Positions 1 to 6,919 of a stretch of 9,954 bases of DNA are shown in pieces. Source of the stretch: Spirochaetaceae bacterium (GTDB lineage Bacteria; Spirochaetota; Spirochaetia; Treponematales; Breznakiellaceae); assembly GCA_031256815.1 (NCBI GenBank), contig JAIRPU010000152.1:1-9954 (forward strand). Direction: 5' to 3'. The first letter of the stretch is position 1, and every line of letters begins with the position of its first letter. The position numbers were made by a program, and so were the translations under genes. The notes below the pieces were generated by a model. That model worked only from the letters and a program-made list of their open reading frames with translations. It ran no database searches and was not told the DNA's origin.

Positions 1-275
1 CCGCCACAAAGACGACACAGGAATTTGACCCAAAGCTATACGCGCAATGCGAAGAGCTGGAAACTTTTTTTCTAAAAACGCTTTTAAGCAGCATGAGAAA
101 AACTGTAGACAGGGCTGAACTTACAAAACCAGGTTTTGCAGGTGAAATGTACGAAGATATGCTTTGGGATGAACGCGCTAAATCTTTTTCCAAAAACGCC
201 GGTTTTGGTTTTGCAAAAATGCTTTACAAAGAATTAACAGGCGAAAAAGGCACAATGATAAACCAAAAAATATAA
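1..275 (+). CDS. flgJ: Flagellar rod-binding protein (FlgJ N-terminal domain type), C-terminal part
   Basis: The frame is open from base 3 to the stop at 273-275, giving about 90 residues of a protein whose start lies left of the window. The visible part matches the rod-binding domain seen at the N-terminus of FlgJ: an acidic/aromatic helix (EELETFFLKTLLSSMRKT) followed by GFAGEMYEDMLWDERAKSF and a final GFGFAKMLYKEL. In the family this domain caps or assists assembly of the flagellar rod in the periplasm. Proteobacterial FlgJ carries a peptidoglycan hydrolase domain after it. Here the protein stops about ten residues past the domain, so it is the single-domain form typical of spirochaetes and several other phyla. 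It is probably the last gene of a rod operon (flgF/flgG are usual neighbours), but those lie outside the window. An internal ATG at 93 is not the real start, because the domain begins upstream of it. Confidence 0.8.
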   Translation, partial: ATKTTQEFDPKLYAQCEELETFFLKTLLSSMRKTVDRAELTKPGFAGEMYEDMLWDERAKSFSKNAGFGFAKMLYKELTGEKGTMINQKI

Positions 276-396
276 CTAATTTGACAGCTTCCCAATGCCA
301 ACGCAGGCAAGACGGCGTTTTGGCAAATTGCCGGTATTTATGCGCATATTAATAATGTAAACACGGGTAGTTGAAGAGGGCGCGGCTTTTGATTAG

Positions 397-402
397 TATA
401 AT
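397..402 (+). promoter_or_regulatory. Probable -10 element for the aldolase gene
   Basis: A perfect TATAAT lies 27 bases before the aldolase ATG. The only -35-like match is TTGAAG at 371-376, which gives a 20-base spacer, longer than the usual 16-18. The promoter call therefore rests mainly on the -10 and on its position in the gap after the flagellar gene. Confidence 0.5.
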
Positions 403-429
403 GGCAATTAATTATTACAAGGAGAAAAT

Positions 430-1428
430 ATGGTTAGTTATAAAGAATTAGGGCTTGCAAATACTCAGGATATTTTCAAAAAAGCAATATCGGGCGGATT
501 TGCAGTGCCGGCATATAACTTCAATAATTTGGAGCAAATGCAGGCAATTATCGAAGCCTGTGTTGAAACACGCTCACCGGTTATTTTGCAGGTGTCAAAA
601 GGCGCTCGTGATTATGCGAATCAGAATCTATTAAAAAACATGGCGCGCGGCGCGGTAGAATACGCCCATGAGCTTGGATATGATATTCCTATAACGCTTC
701 ATCTTGATCATGGGGATAGCTTTGAACTCTGCAAAAACTGCATAGAAACAGGTTTTTCAAGCGTAATGATAGACGGGAGTCATCTTTCCTATGATGAAAA
801 CGTAGCGCTTACAAAGAAAGTCTGCGATTTTGCCCATAGTCAAAAAGATTATGTAAGCGTAGAAGGAGAACTTGGCGTACTGGCCGGAGTTGAAGATGAT
901 GTTTCTGCGGAAGTTAGCCACTACACTCAACCAAGTGAAGTTATAGATTTTGTAAACAAAACCAAAGTTGATTCACTCGCTATTTCGATAGGCACAAGTC
1001 ATGGGCGGACAAAGTTTAAACCGGAACAATGCACGCGCAATGCCGATGGTGTGCTTATTCCGCCTCCGCTTCGTTTTGATATATTGGATGAAATAATGAA
1101 GAAAATCCCTGGTTTTCCAATAGTTCTGCACGGTTCATCTTCTGTTCCCATTGAATATGTTAAAATTATAGAAAAATACGGCGGTAAACTCCCCGATTCT
1201 GTTGGAATCCCCGAGGAACAGCTGCGAAAGGCGGCAAAAAGCGCCGTTTGTAAAATCAATATTGATTCAGACGGAAGGCTTGCCATGACGGCGCTTATAC
1301 GAAAAACGCTTTGGGAAAAACCAGGAGAATTTGACCCCAGAAAATATCTTGGCCCGGCGCGCTCCGAATTAAAGAAAATGTATATGGAAAAAAACAAAAA
1401 TGTGCTTGGTTCCGCAGGGCAGGCATAA
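430..1428 (+). CDS. fba: Class II fructose-1,6-bisphosphate aldolase
   Basis: This is a cytoplasmic zinc-dependent aldolase that splits fructose 1,6-bisphosphate into glyceraldehyde 3-phosphate and dihydroxyacetone phosphate, and runs in reverse in gluconeogenesis. The 332-residue protein has the full set of class II motifs. FAVPAYNFNN is near the N-terminus (24-33). HLDHGDS (91-97) holds the catalytic Asp93 and zinc ligand His94. GELG (146-149) carries Glu147, GTSHG (188-192) carries ligand His191, LHGSS (233-237) carries ligand His234, and the ketose/phosphate-binding NIDSD is at 277-281. Length and motifs are complete, so it should be active. The start is fixed by AAGGAG at 419-424, five bases before the ATG. 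It stands alone between the flagellar gene and a terminator, so it is probably a single-gene transcript. Whether it might act on tagatose bisphosphate instead cannot be settled from sequence alone, but the aldolase family is clear. Confidence 0.95.
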   Translation: MVSYKELGLANTQDIFKKAISGGFAVPAYNFNNLEQMQAIIEACVETRSPVILQVSKGARDYANQNLLKNMARGAVEYAHELGYDIPITLHLDHGDSFELCKNCIETGFSSVMIDGSHLSYDENVALTKKVCDFAHSQKDYVSVEGELGVLAGVEDDVSAEVSHYTQPSEVIDFVNKTKVDSLAISIGTSHGRTKFKPEQCTRNADGVLIPPPLRFDILDEIMKKIPGFPIVLHGSSSVPIEYVKIIEKYGGKLPDSVGIPEEQLRKAAKSAVCKINIDSDGRLAMTALIRKTLWEKPGEFDPRKYLGPARSELKKMYMEKNKNVLGSAGQA

Positions 1429-1467
1429 TTGCAAAACAGTTTAACTTTATAAGACTAAATAACGATG

Positions 1468-1497
1468 ATGCGCCGTTTTACGGCGCATTGTTTTTTT
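1468..1497 (+). terminator. Rho-independent terminator of the aldolase gene
   Basis: An eight-base-pair G+C-rich stem (ATGCGCCG at 1468-1475 with CGGCGCAT at 1481-1488) has a five-base TTTTA loop and is followed by TG and seven T residues. It ends transcription from the left. The T tract overlaps the stop codon of the convergent adenine deaminase gene (1496-1498). Read from the other strand the hairpin lacks a good T run, so it may help but is not a clean terminator for that gene. Confidence 0.9.
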
Positions 1498-3226
1498 ACG
1501 GCGCCTCTATCGGAATAAAACCGCCGGATGCCGTGTCGAACAATCCGCGGCACGTTAACTTTATATGAGGAATAACCGGCAGAGACATAAAACAAAGCGT
1601 TATAACAGGGTCTATGCCGTCCTTAACGCCAAGCGCTTTTGCGGCGCTGTGTACTTCATTTAAACGCGCCTCTACCCATTTGCCATCTTTGTCGCTTATA
1701 AGCCCTGCTATTGGCAGGGGCAGCGCCGCTTTTATCGCTCCATTTTCGGCAATGTATATGCCTCCGCCTGAGGCGATAAGCTCGCGCACGGCAAGCGCCA
1801 TATCATTATCATTTGCGCCTACACAAATAATGTTGTGCGAATCGTGCGCTATGGAAAGCGCTATTGCGCCTTTTTTTAGTCCGTATCCGCGCAGCAGCGC
1901 GCAGGCTGCTTCACCTGTACTATGGTGGCGCTCGATTACAGCAATTTTTATTATATCCGCTGCATTGTTATACACAAACTCCCCATTGGAATTTCGCTGC
2001 ACTTTTAGTTTTGTTTTGCCTGTAACTATGCTGCCGGGACTCATGTCAATTACAAAAACCTCGTCTTTTTTAAGAAAAAGCCGCAGTTTTTCCTGCGAAA
2101 AATCTTTAACATGAAAGCTTGAACGCACGGCGCTATCATCGCAGAATTCAACCGGCGGCAGGTATTTTCCATTTTCTGCCGTTAATTTGCCTTCGATATA
2201 CACTTTTTCTGCTTTAAAATCTGTAATACTGCTTACCAAAGTAATGTCCGCTCTAAGCCCCGGCGCAATGCCGCCGCGGTCAAAAAGCCGGAAACATTCC
2301 GCAGCGTTTAGCGTTGCCATGCGAATTGCGCTAATGGCCGGCAGCCCCGCTTTTATTGCCATACGAAGGTGACGGTTAATATGCCCTTCTTCAAAAATCG
2401 TTTTTGGTTGAATGTCATCGGAACAAAAAACAAAACGGCGCTCGTTTTGAGCGTTTACCGCTCCTATGAGGCGTTCAAAGTCATGACAGGCGGAACCCTG
2501 CCTTAACATAACAAACATTCCGCGCATAACACGCTCGCGCGCATCATCTTCAGTTTCACATTCATGGTCATTAAGAATTCCTGGCGCAATGTATGCGTTA
2601 AGCGCATTTGCATGAACTCCCGGACTATGCCCGTCAATAAGAACACGCGCTTTTTTTGCGGCAATCAATTTTTCAAGCACAGAATCTTCAGCGTTAATAA
2701 CGCCGTAATAATCCATAAATTCGCCAAGTCCTATTATATTTGCGTCTTGCAGGGGAGAAAGCATATCTTTTGCCTCAATTTTTGCGCCGGAAGTTTCAAA
2801 TGGCGTTGCCGGAACACAGGAAGGCAGAGAAAATTTTATGTCGAGCGCTGTTTTTTCGGCGGCGCTAATCATGTATTTTAAAGCCGCAAGCCCGGCCACA
2901 TTTACAATTTCGTGCGGGTCAGAAATAATCGTTGAAGTTCCACATGGTACAAGCAGACGTCCAAGCTCCTGAGGGCGCAGGTGGGATGATTCAATATGAA
3001 TATGAGTATCAATAAAACCAGGCAGCAAAAAAAGCCCCCGCGCGTCAACTTCGTTTTTACCGGAATAGCGGCCTATTCCGGCTATTTTGCCATTGTGAAT
3101 TGCCAAATCCGCTTCTACAAAAACTCCCGAATAAACATCGGCTATGGTTCCGCCTTTAAGTACAAGTTCTGCCGGAATACGTCCGGCTGCAGCGTCAATT
3201 AAATTTTTAAGATTGCTTTTTTCCAT
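1496..3226 (-). CDS. ade: Adenine deaminase
   Basis: This is a cytoplasmic metal-dependent amidohydrolase that converts adenine to hypoxanthine and ammonia in purine salvage. The 576-residue protein (ATG start) has the expected landmarks in order: a β-sandwich N-terminus (VLKGGTIADVYSG), the metal site GFIDTHIHIESS (His75, His77), SDPHEIVNVAG, GLGEFMD (Glu169), DGHSPG (His200), NDHECET (His221) and FCSDD. All are conserved in Ade and distinguish it from dihydroorotase or imidazolonepropionase relatives. The C-terminal region (NAADIIKIAVIERHHSTG, IAHDSHNIICVG, GGIYIAENG) is also typical of Ade and is complete. An in-frame TTG at 3232 would add two residues. Neither start has a visible Shine-Dalgarno, and the ATG is preferred. 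The gene is divergent from the orphan at 3247 and convergent with fba. Confidence 0.95.
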   Translation of the reverse strand: MEKSNLKNLIDAAAGRIPAELVLKGGTIADVYSGVFVEADLAIHNGKIAGIGRYSGKNEVDARGLFLLPGFIDTHIHIESSHLRPQELGRLLVPCGTSTIISDPHEIVNVAGLAALKYMISAAEKTALDIKFSLPSCVPATPFETSGAKIEAKDMLSPLQDANIIGLGEFMDYYGVINAEDSVLEKLIAAKKARVLIDGHSPGVHANALNAYIAPGILNDHECETEDDARERVMRGMFVMLRQGSACHDFERLIGAVNAQNERRFVFCSDDIQPKTIFEEGHINRHLRMAIKAGLPAISAIRMATLNAAECFRLFDRGGIAPGLRADITLVSSITDFKAEKVYIEGKLTAENGKYLPPVEFCDDSAVRSSFHVKDFSQEKLRLFLKKDEVFVIDMSPGSIVTGKTKLKVQRNSNGEFVYNNAADIIKIAVIERHHSTGEAACALLRGYGLKKGAIALSIAHDSHNIICVGANDNDMALAVRELIASGGGIYIAENGAIKAALPLPIAGLISDKDGKWVEARLNEVHSAAKALGVKDGIDPVITLCFMSLPVIPHIKLTCRGLFDTASGGFIPIEAP

Positions 3227-3231
3227 AGTCA

Positions 3232-3239
3232 AGTATACA
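3232..3239. promoter_or_regulatory. Overlapping divergent -10-like elements (ade and the 3247 gene)
   Basis: Between the two divergent start codons lies a GTATAC palindrome (3233-3238). Read on the minus strand it gives TATACT (3237-3232), five bases before the ade ATG. Read on the plus strand it gives TATACA (3234-3239), seven bases before the ATG at 3247. Neither gene has a Shine-Dalgarno, which fits leaderless transcripts starting at or next to the ATG. No convincing -35 is seen on either side, so this is an inference from spacing. Confidence 0.35.
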
Positions 3240-3246
3240 AATAATT

Positions 3247-3975
3247 ATGAACAGTTTGGAAGCTTGTGTTCCGAATGTAACGCGCGCGCGTGCATGGCGG
3301 CTTTATACAGAACGGGGCAGGCTTGTCGATTTAGCGCAGGCCGGCGGGGCGGCGCTGCTTGGCCATAAAAACAGAGGTTATTTACAGGCGTTAAAAAATG
3401 CCGCCGGACGCGGTTTGTTTGCGCCGCTGCCTTCGCATTACGAAGCGCGTTTTAAAAAAGCGCTTTCGCGTTTGTTTCCGGAACGTGTTTTTGGTATTTA
3501 CAGATTGCCGCCGAAATTCAACGGTAACTTTGAACTGTGGCGGCCTTTTTCCGGCCGGCTTGAAGAAGCAGCGCTTGGAAGCGAAGTTTTTTCTCCGGTT
3601 ATCCCTTCGGCGCTTTCGCCCTTTGTGCTTGCCGCAGTGAAACACGCCGCAGACAGACTGCCGCCTTCTGAAATAATTTCGCCCTTTGTGCTTGCCTGTG
3701 CTGCCAATACACTTTGGGCAATTATTATGCACCCTGAACGCGGAACGCTTTGTTTTCCGCAAATAGAAAACGCTCTGCGTGAAAACGCCGTTTGGACACG
3801 CCATGGAATTTATCTTTTTTATAATGGCAGCGAAGATTGGAAAAACGTGTTTTTACGCTTTTTGGAATCGGGCTTTCTTTTACCCGCCTCCAGCGATGAG
3901 CCTGTTATTCTTCCCGGTGAACTTTCTCCGGGCGAAGAAAAAAATCTTGCCCGTCTTTTAATTAATGCGCCTTAA
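3247..3975 (+). CDS. Uncharacterised protein with class III aminotransferase-like N-terminal segment
   Basis: I do not recognise this 242-residue protein as a named family. Residues about 20-80 (ERGRLVDLAQAGGAALLGHK, then a helix ending ALKNAAGRGLFAP and ALSRLFPE) resemble the opening of class III PLP aminotransferases such as glutamate-1-semialdehyde aminomutase. There the motif is a DGR-x-hydrophobic-D core, a small-residue LLGH turn, then the ALxxAxxRG helix. The rest does not show the large-domain features of an active enzyme: no recognisable PLP-lysine segment, no D-x-G cofactor motif, and the length is about half the usual 400-plus. The end (GFLLPASSDEPVILPGELSP, GEEKNLARLL) reads like the C-terminal small-domain strand and helix of the same fold. 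It may be a shrunken, possibly non-catalytic fold-type I protein. No signal peptide or membrane segment is visible. There is no Shine-Dalgarno. The permease gene follows 52 bases later on the same strand. Confidence 0.75.
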   Translation: MNSLEACVPNVTRARAWRLYTERGRLVDLAQAGGAALLGHKNRGYLQALKNAAGRGLFAPLPSHYEARFKKALSRLFPERVFGIYRLPPKFNGNFELWRPFSGRLEEAALGSEVFSPVIPSALSPFVLAAVKHAADRLPPSEIISPFVLACAANTLWAIIMHPERGTLCFPQIENALRENAVWTRHGIYLFYNGSEDWKNVFLRFLESGFLLPASSDEPVILPGELSPGEEKNLARLLINAP

Positions 3976-4027
3976 TAATTTTTTACCCCGTTGATGTTAT
4001 TAATGGCGCTTGTTAAAGTAGGCTAAT

Positions 4028-5344
4028 ATGTTGAACATAAAATTTTTCGTGCTTGCTGTAACCGTATTGATGTATGCTTTAGTAATTTTATTCCAGCAGA
4101 AAAAAGCGTATGCGTCAATTTGCGCCGCGGTGCTTATACTTATAGTTGAATCGATTTTTCCGGATTGGGCGGGTGCTGCGCGGCTTGGTGTTGTAGAAGC
4201 GCTTACAGTGTCGATAAGCTGGAGTGTGCTGCTTATCTACATTGGAAGTTTGATGATAGCGGAACTTTTTATTTATTCAAAAATGCCTGCACGTATTGCA
4301 GATAATATTGTATGTGTTTCGCCAAATTCAGGTATTGCGATTGTTATTATTCTGATAATTACCGGCATAATTTCCGCATTTGTAGAAAATGTAGCGACTG
4401 TGCTTGTTATGGCGCCGATAGCGCTTGCGCTTTCAAAAAAAACAAAAATCTCGCCTGTATATTTTATGATAGGCCTTGCGGTAATGTCAAATTTACAGGG
4501 AACAGCCACTCTTGTAGGCGACCCGCCTTCCATGATATTTGCAAATTTTGCCGAATATAAATTTAACGATTTTTTCTTTTATAACAAAAAGATTTCCATA
4601 TTCTTTTTTGTACAGATTGGAATGATTACGGGCGCGTTATTTTTTTATTTTCTTTTTGCAAAAAAAGGCAAGGGAAAAGTTTTGGTGGAAAAAGAAAAAA
4701 TAATTTCTGTAATACCTTCTGTTTTATTTGGTTTAATGATTGTGGGGCTCGCCTCTTTTTCTTTTATTCTAAACAAAGGAGTTTCCATTGAAGCAGGCCT
4801 TTTTGTGTTTTTGCTTGGAGCTGCAGGATTGCTCTGGTATAAAATCGCGCAGAAAAAATCCACTCAAACAGTTTTTAAACTTGTAAAAGGGCTTGATTGG
4901 GAAACCATTTTTTTTATTACCGGAATTTTTGTAGTAATAGGAGCGCTTGAAAAAACAGGTGTTCTGCACGATTTTGCGCTGTTTTTGGAATCGGTTATAG
5001 GTGAAAATATCTTTTTGGGCTTTATAATTATTATTCTTGTATCTGTTATTATTTCCGGTTTTGTAGACAATGTGCCATATATTATTGCAATGCTGCCTGT
5101 CGCAAAAACGCTTTCGGAAGGTTTAAGTTTAAGCCCGGAACTTTTTATGTTTGGGCTTTTGATAGGTTCGTGTCTTGGAGGAAACCTTACGCCATTTGGC
5201 GCTTCTGCAAATATTGTGGCTGTTGGCCTTCTAAAAAAAGAGGGAATTTCGCTGCGCTTTTCCGGCTGGCTTAAAATTGGACTGCCCTTTACATTTGTAA
5301 CTACCACAGCCGCTGCGCTTTCTCTTTGGTTTGTCTGGCGTTAG
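4028..5344 (+). CDS. ArsB/NhaD/CitMHS-type (SLC13-like) inner-membrane permease
   Basis: This 438-residue, very hydrophobic protein has roughly eleven membrane segments and fits the ion transporter superfamily domain shared by ArsB, NhaD and CitMHS. The two inverted halves can be seen by eye. The first has SAFVENVATVLVMAP (116-130) and GTATLVGDPPSMI (158-170). The second has SGFVDNVPYIIAMLP (343-357) and GGNLTPFGASANIVAVG (384-400). In the superfamily these re-entrant hairpin signatures form the substrate and sodium sites. A charged cytoplasmic loop (KKGKGKVLVEKEK, about 212-224) separates the halves. Substrate is not readable from the sequence: Na+/H+ exchange, arsenite, or a carboxylate or other anion are all possible, and no arsenic genes are nearby. 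A weak GTAGG lies seven bases before the ATG. It may be cotranscribed with the preceding gene. No clear terminator follows. Confidence 0.85.
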   Translation: MLNIKFFVLAVTVLMYALVILFQQKKAYASICAAVLILIVESIFPDWAGAARLGVVEALTVSISWSVLLIYIGSLMIAELFIYSKMPARIADNIVCVSPNSGIAIVIILIITGIISAFVENVATVLVMAPIALALSKKTKISPVYFMIGLAVMSNLQGTATLVGDPPSMIFANFAEYKFNDFFFYNKKISIFFFVQIGMITGALFFYFLFAKKGKGKVLVEKEKIISVIPSVLFGLMIVGLASFSFILNKGVSIEAGLFVFLLGAAGLLWYKIAQKKSTQTVFKLVKGLDWETIFFITGIFVVIGALEKTGVLHDFALFLESVIGENIFLGFIIIILVSVIISGFVDNVPYIIAMLPVAKTLSEGLSLSPELFMFGLLIGSCLGGNLTPFGASANIVAVGLLKKEGISLRFSGWLKIGLPFTFVTTTAAALSLWFVWR

Positions 5345-5390
5345 TAAAATATAATAATTTGAACTTATGCGCCGGCGCGGAATGGATTTG

Positions 5391-5492
5391 CCGCCTGTCC
5401 CCGCCGGTGCGCTTAATCCGTTCCCCGCCTGTCCCCGCCGGCGTGCTTAATCCGTTCCCCGCCTGTCTCCGCTTACCTGCGCTTAGCCGGTC
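5391..5492. repeat. 34-base tandem repeat, two full copies and one degenerate copy
   Basis: Copy 1 spans 5391-5424 and copy 2 spans 5425-5458. They differ only at a few positions in the middle (GGTGCGC versus GGCGTGC). Copy 3, from 5459, starts with the same CCGCCTGTC but diverges and carries about two extra bases. It runs into the 3' end of the ABC ATPase gene, whose TTA (stop on the minus strand) at 5483-5485 sits in the same place as a TTA in copies 1 and 2. The array lies between two convergent genes. A 10-base palindrome GCGCCGGCGC is at 5369-5378 just before it. Function is unknown. Confidence 0.8.
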
Positions 5493-6088
5493 AAATCTCC
5501 AAAGTGTGTAATGCGCGTGGCAACACGTTCGGCAAGCTGCGGACTGTGGGTAATAACGATAAGGGCGAGCCGGCGTTTTTCGATTATTCCAAGCAGCGCT
5601 TCCCAAATCTGCGCCTGCGTTATTGTGTCGAGCATTACGCTTATTTCGTCTGCGATGAGGACGCGCGTTTGCGGGCTTAGGGCGCGGGCTATGGCGAAAC
5701 GCTGAATTTCGCCGCCGGAAAGTTCGCGCGGGTAGCGGGAAAGCCAGGCCGCTTCTATGCCCATTTCCTGCAAAAATTCAGGCGGCGGCGTCCATGCTTC
5801 GTTTAATGTGCGCGCCATGTGCCAGCGCGGGTTTACTGCTTTTTCGGGATGTTGAAAAATAAGTTGTACCGGATTGTAGCCTTCTTCGGGCAGTGCGCGC
5901 CCTTCAAACAAAACGCTGCCGGAGGATGGACGCAGGAAACCTGCCAGTATGCGGGCAAAGGTGCTTTTGCCGCAGCCCGAAGGACCCGTAATTGCAAGCC
6001 TGTCTCCAGCGTTTATGCTTATATTGACGCCGCTGAATATGGGTTTGTTTTTTCTGTATGCAAAGCCTATATTTTTTGCTTCAAGCAA
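5483..6088 (-). CDS. Peptide/nickel-family ABC transporter ATP-binding protein (short DppF/OppF-like form)
   Basis: This cytoplasmic ATPase powers the importer encoded upstream. The 201-residue protein is a complete nucleotide-binding domain: Walker A GPSGCGKST (35-43), Q-loop Gln79 in LIFQHPE, signature LSGGEIQR (123-130), Walker B VLIADE (143-148) and switch His181 in VITHS. The D-loop region ISVMLDTITQAQIW is characteristic of one DppF-like branch. It ends soon after the H-loop, so it lacks the C-terminal oligopeptide-type extension that makes OppD/OppF about 320 residues. The start is TTG, supported by GGAGG at 6094-6098, five bases away and overlapping the TAG stop of the permease gene. 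A strong site with tight coupling makes the non-ATG start credible. It is the last gene of the operon, and no second ATPase gene is present in the window. Confidence 0.92.
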   Translation of the reverse strand: MLEAKNIGFAYRKNKPIFSGVNISINAGDRLAITGPSGCGKSTFARILAGFLRPSSGSVLFEGRALPEEGYNPVQLIFQHPEKAVNPRWHMARTLNEAWTPPPEFLQEMGIEAAWLSRYPRELSGGEIQRFAIARALSPQTRVLIADEISVMLDTITQAQIWEALLGIIEKRRLALIVITHSPQLAERVATRITHFGDLTG

Positions 6089-6093
6089 AGCTG

Positions 6094-6098
6094 CCTCC
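6094..6098 (-). promoter_or_regulatory. Shine-Dalgarno overlapping the upstream stop codon, fixing a TTG start
   Basis: On the minus strand the sequence reads TAGGAGGCAGCTTTG: the permease stop TAG shares its G with GGAGG, and TTG follows after five bases. This supports translational coupling and chooses the TTG at 6088 as the start of the ATPase. Confidence 0.75.
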
Positions 6099-6919
6099 TA
6101 TTCCTGCGCGCTTGCGGGGTCGATTAAAATTCTGGCATATTCGCCAAGCGTGTCAAACAGCATTACAATAATTACCAGCGTTAATCCTGGAAACAAAACC
6201 AAATGCCATTTTCCCGTAGCGATATGTTTAAGCGATTCTGAGAGGATTATGCCAATCGCAGGAGTGTCCACAGGAAGGCCAAAACCCAAAAATGTAAGCG
6301 CGGCTTCGTGAAGTATCGCGTGCGGAAACAGCAGTATAAGCCCTATTATGAACTGCGGTACGATATGCGGGATAATATGCGAAAACGCCGTTTCCAGCCT
6401 GGTTTTGCCCATTTTTCGCGCAGTTTTTACATACTGCGCCTCGCGTATTTGCAGCACTTCGCCGCGGATTACGCGGCTTAACGAAGGCCAGTGTGTTACG
6501 GCAACGGCAATAATAATTCCCTGCAAACCCTTGCCAAGCATAAAAGAGATAAGCAGTAAAAGTACCATGTGCGGAACTCCTAAAAATAAATCGACAAAAT
6601 ACGCGGTGGTTTTGTCGATAATGCCGCCTGTTGATGCGGCAATAAGGCCAAGAAGCAGCGCGATAAAAGCGCTCACAGTGGCGGCAAGCGTGCCTATCAG
6701 AATGCTTGTGGAGAGACCTTTGATAGTGCGGTAAAACATATCGCGCCCCAGATAATCCGTGCCGAACCAATGTGAGGGCGACGGGAAAAGAAGCCTCTGC
6801 GAATAATCGGGCGCCCACTTTTGCGGATTCATTATGATGCCTGCAAGCGCGATTGCAAATAAAAGCGCAATAACAAAAGCGGTCAACATAACTGTTTTCG
6901 TTCTTCGGTTTAATATCAT
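6098..6919 (-). CDS. Peptide/nickel-family ABC transporter permease, DppC/OppC/NikC type
   Basis: This is the second inner-membrane subunit of the importer, 273 residues. It has the diagnostic OppC/DppC N-terminus: a first membrane helix (about 10-30), then PSPSHWFGTDYLGRDMF (46-62), matching the family's HxFGTDxxGRDxFSR periplasmic segment. The coupling-helix (EAA) region is REAQYVKTARKMGKTRLETA (159-178), followed by HIIPHIVPQF, which contacts the ATPase. The remaining helices and LTFLGFGLPVDTPAIGIIL (208-226) are standard. Length is normal for the family. Its ATG overlaps the stop of the upstream permease as ATGA (6919-6916). An AGGAGG lies about nine bases before the ATG, inside the upstream gene. 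It ends ten bases before the ATPase start codon. It should pair with the other permease to form the transmembrane channel. Confidence 0.93.
   Translation of the reverse strand: MILNRRTKTVMLTAFVIALLFAIALAGIIMNPQKWAPDYSQRLLFPSPSHWFGTDYLGRDMFYRTIKGLSTSILIGTLAATVSAFIALLLGLIAASTGGIIDKTTAYFVDLFLGVPHMVLLLLISFMLGKGLQGIIIAVAVTHWPSLSRVIRGEVLQIREAQYVKTARKMGKTRLETAFSHIIPHIVPQFIIGLILLFPHAILHEAALTFLGFGLPVDTPAIGIILSESLKHIATGKWHLVLFPGLTLVIIVMLFDTLGEYARILIDPASAQE

Noticed and set aside
281..286. Perfect TTGACA -35 hexamer after the flagellar gene
   Set aside because: No -10 is found at 16-18 bases downstream (the region is AGGCAAGACGG), so it is unlikely to be a promoter.
3391..3804. 137-codon open frame on the minus strand
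   Set aside because: Antisense shadow of the orphan gene, with a highly basic, low-complexity composition and no start signals.
3961..3984. Possible terminator after the orphan gene (ATTAA / TTAAT stem, then six T)
   Set aside because: The stem is only five A:T pairs, with the T run starting after two A residues. This is too weak to call.
5369..5378. GCGCCGGCGC palindrome as a terminator for the permease gene
   Set aside because: There is no loop and no T run. It is simply a G+C-rich palindrome beside the tandem repeat.
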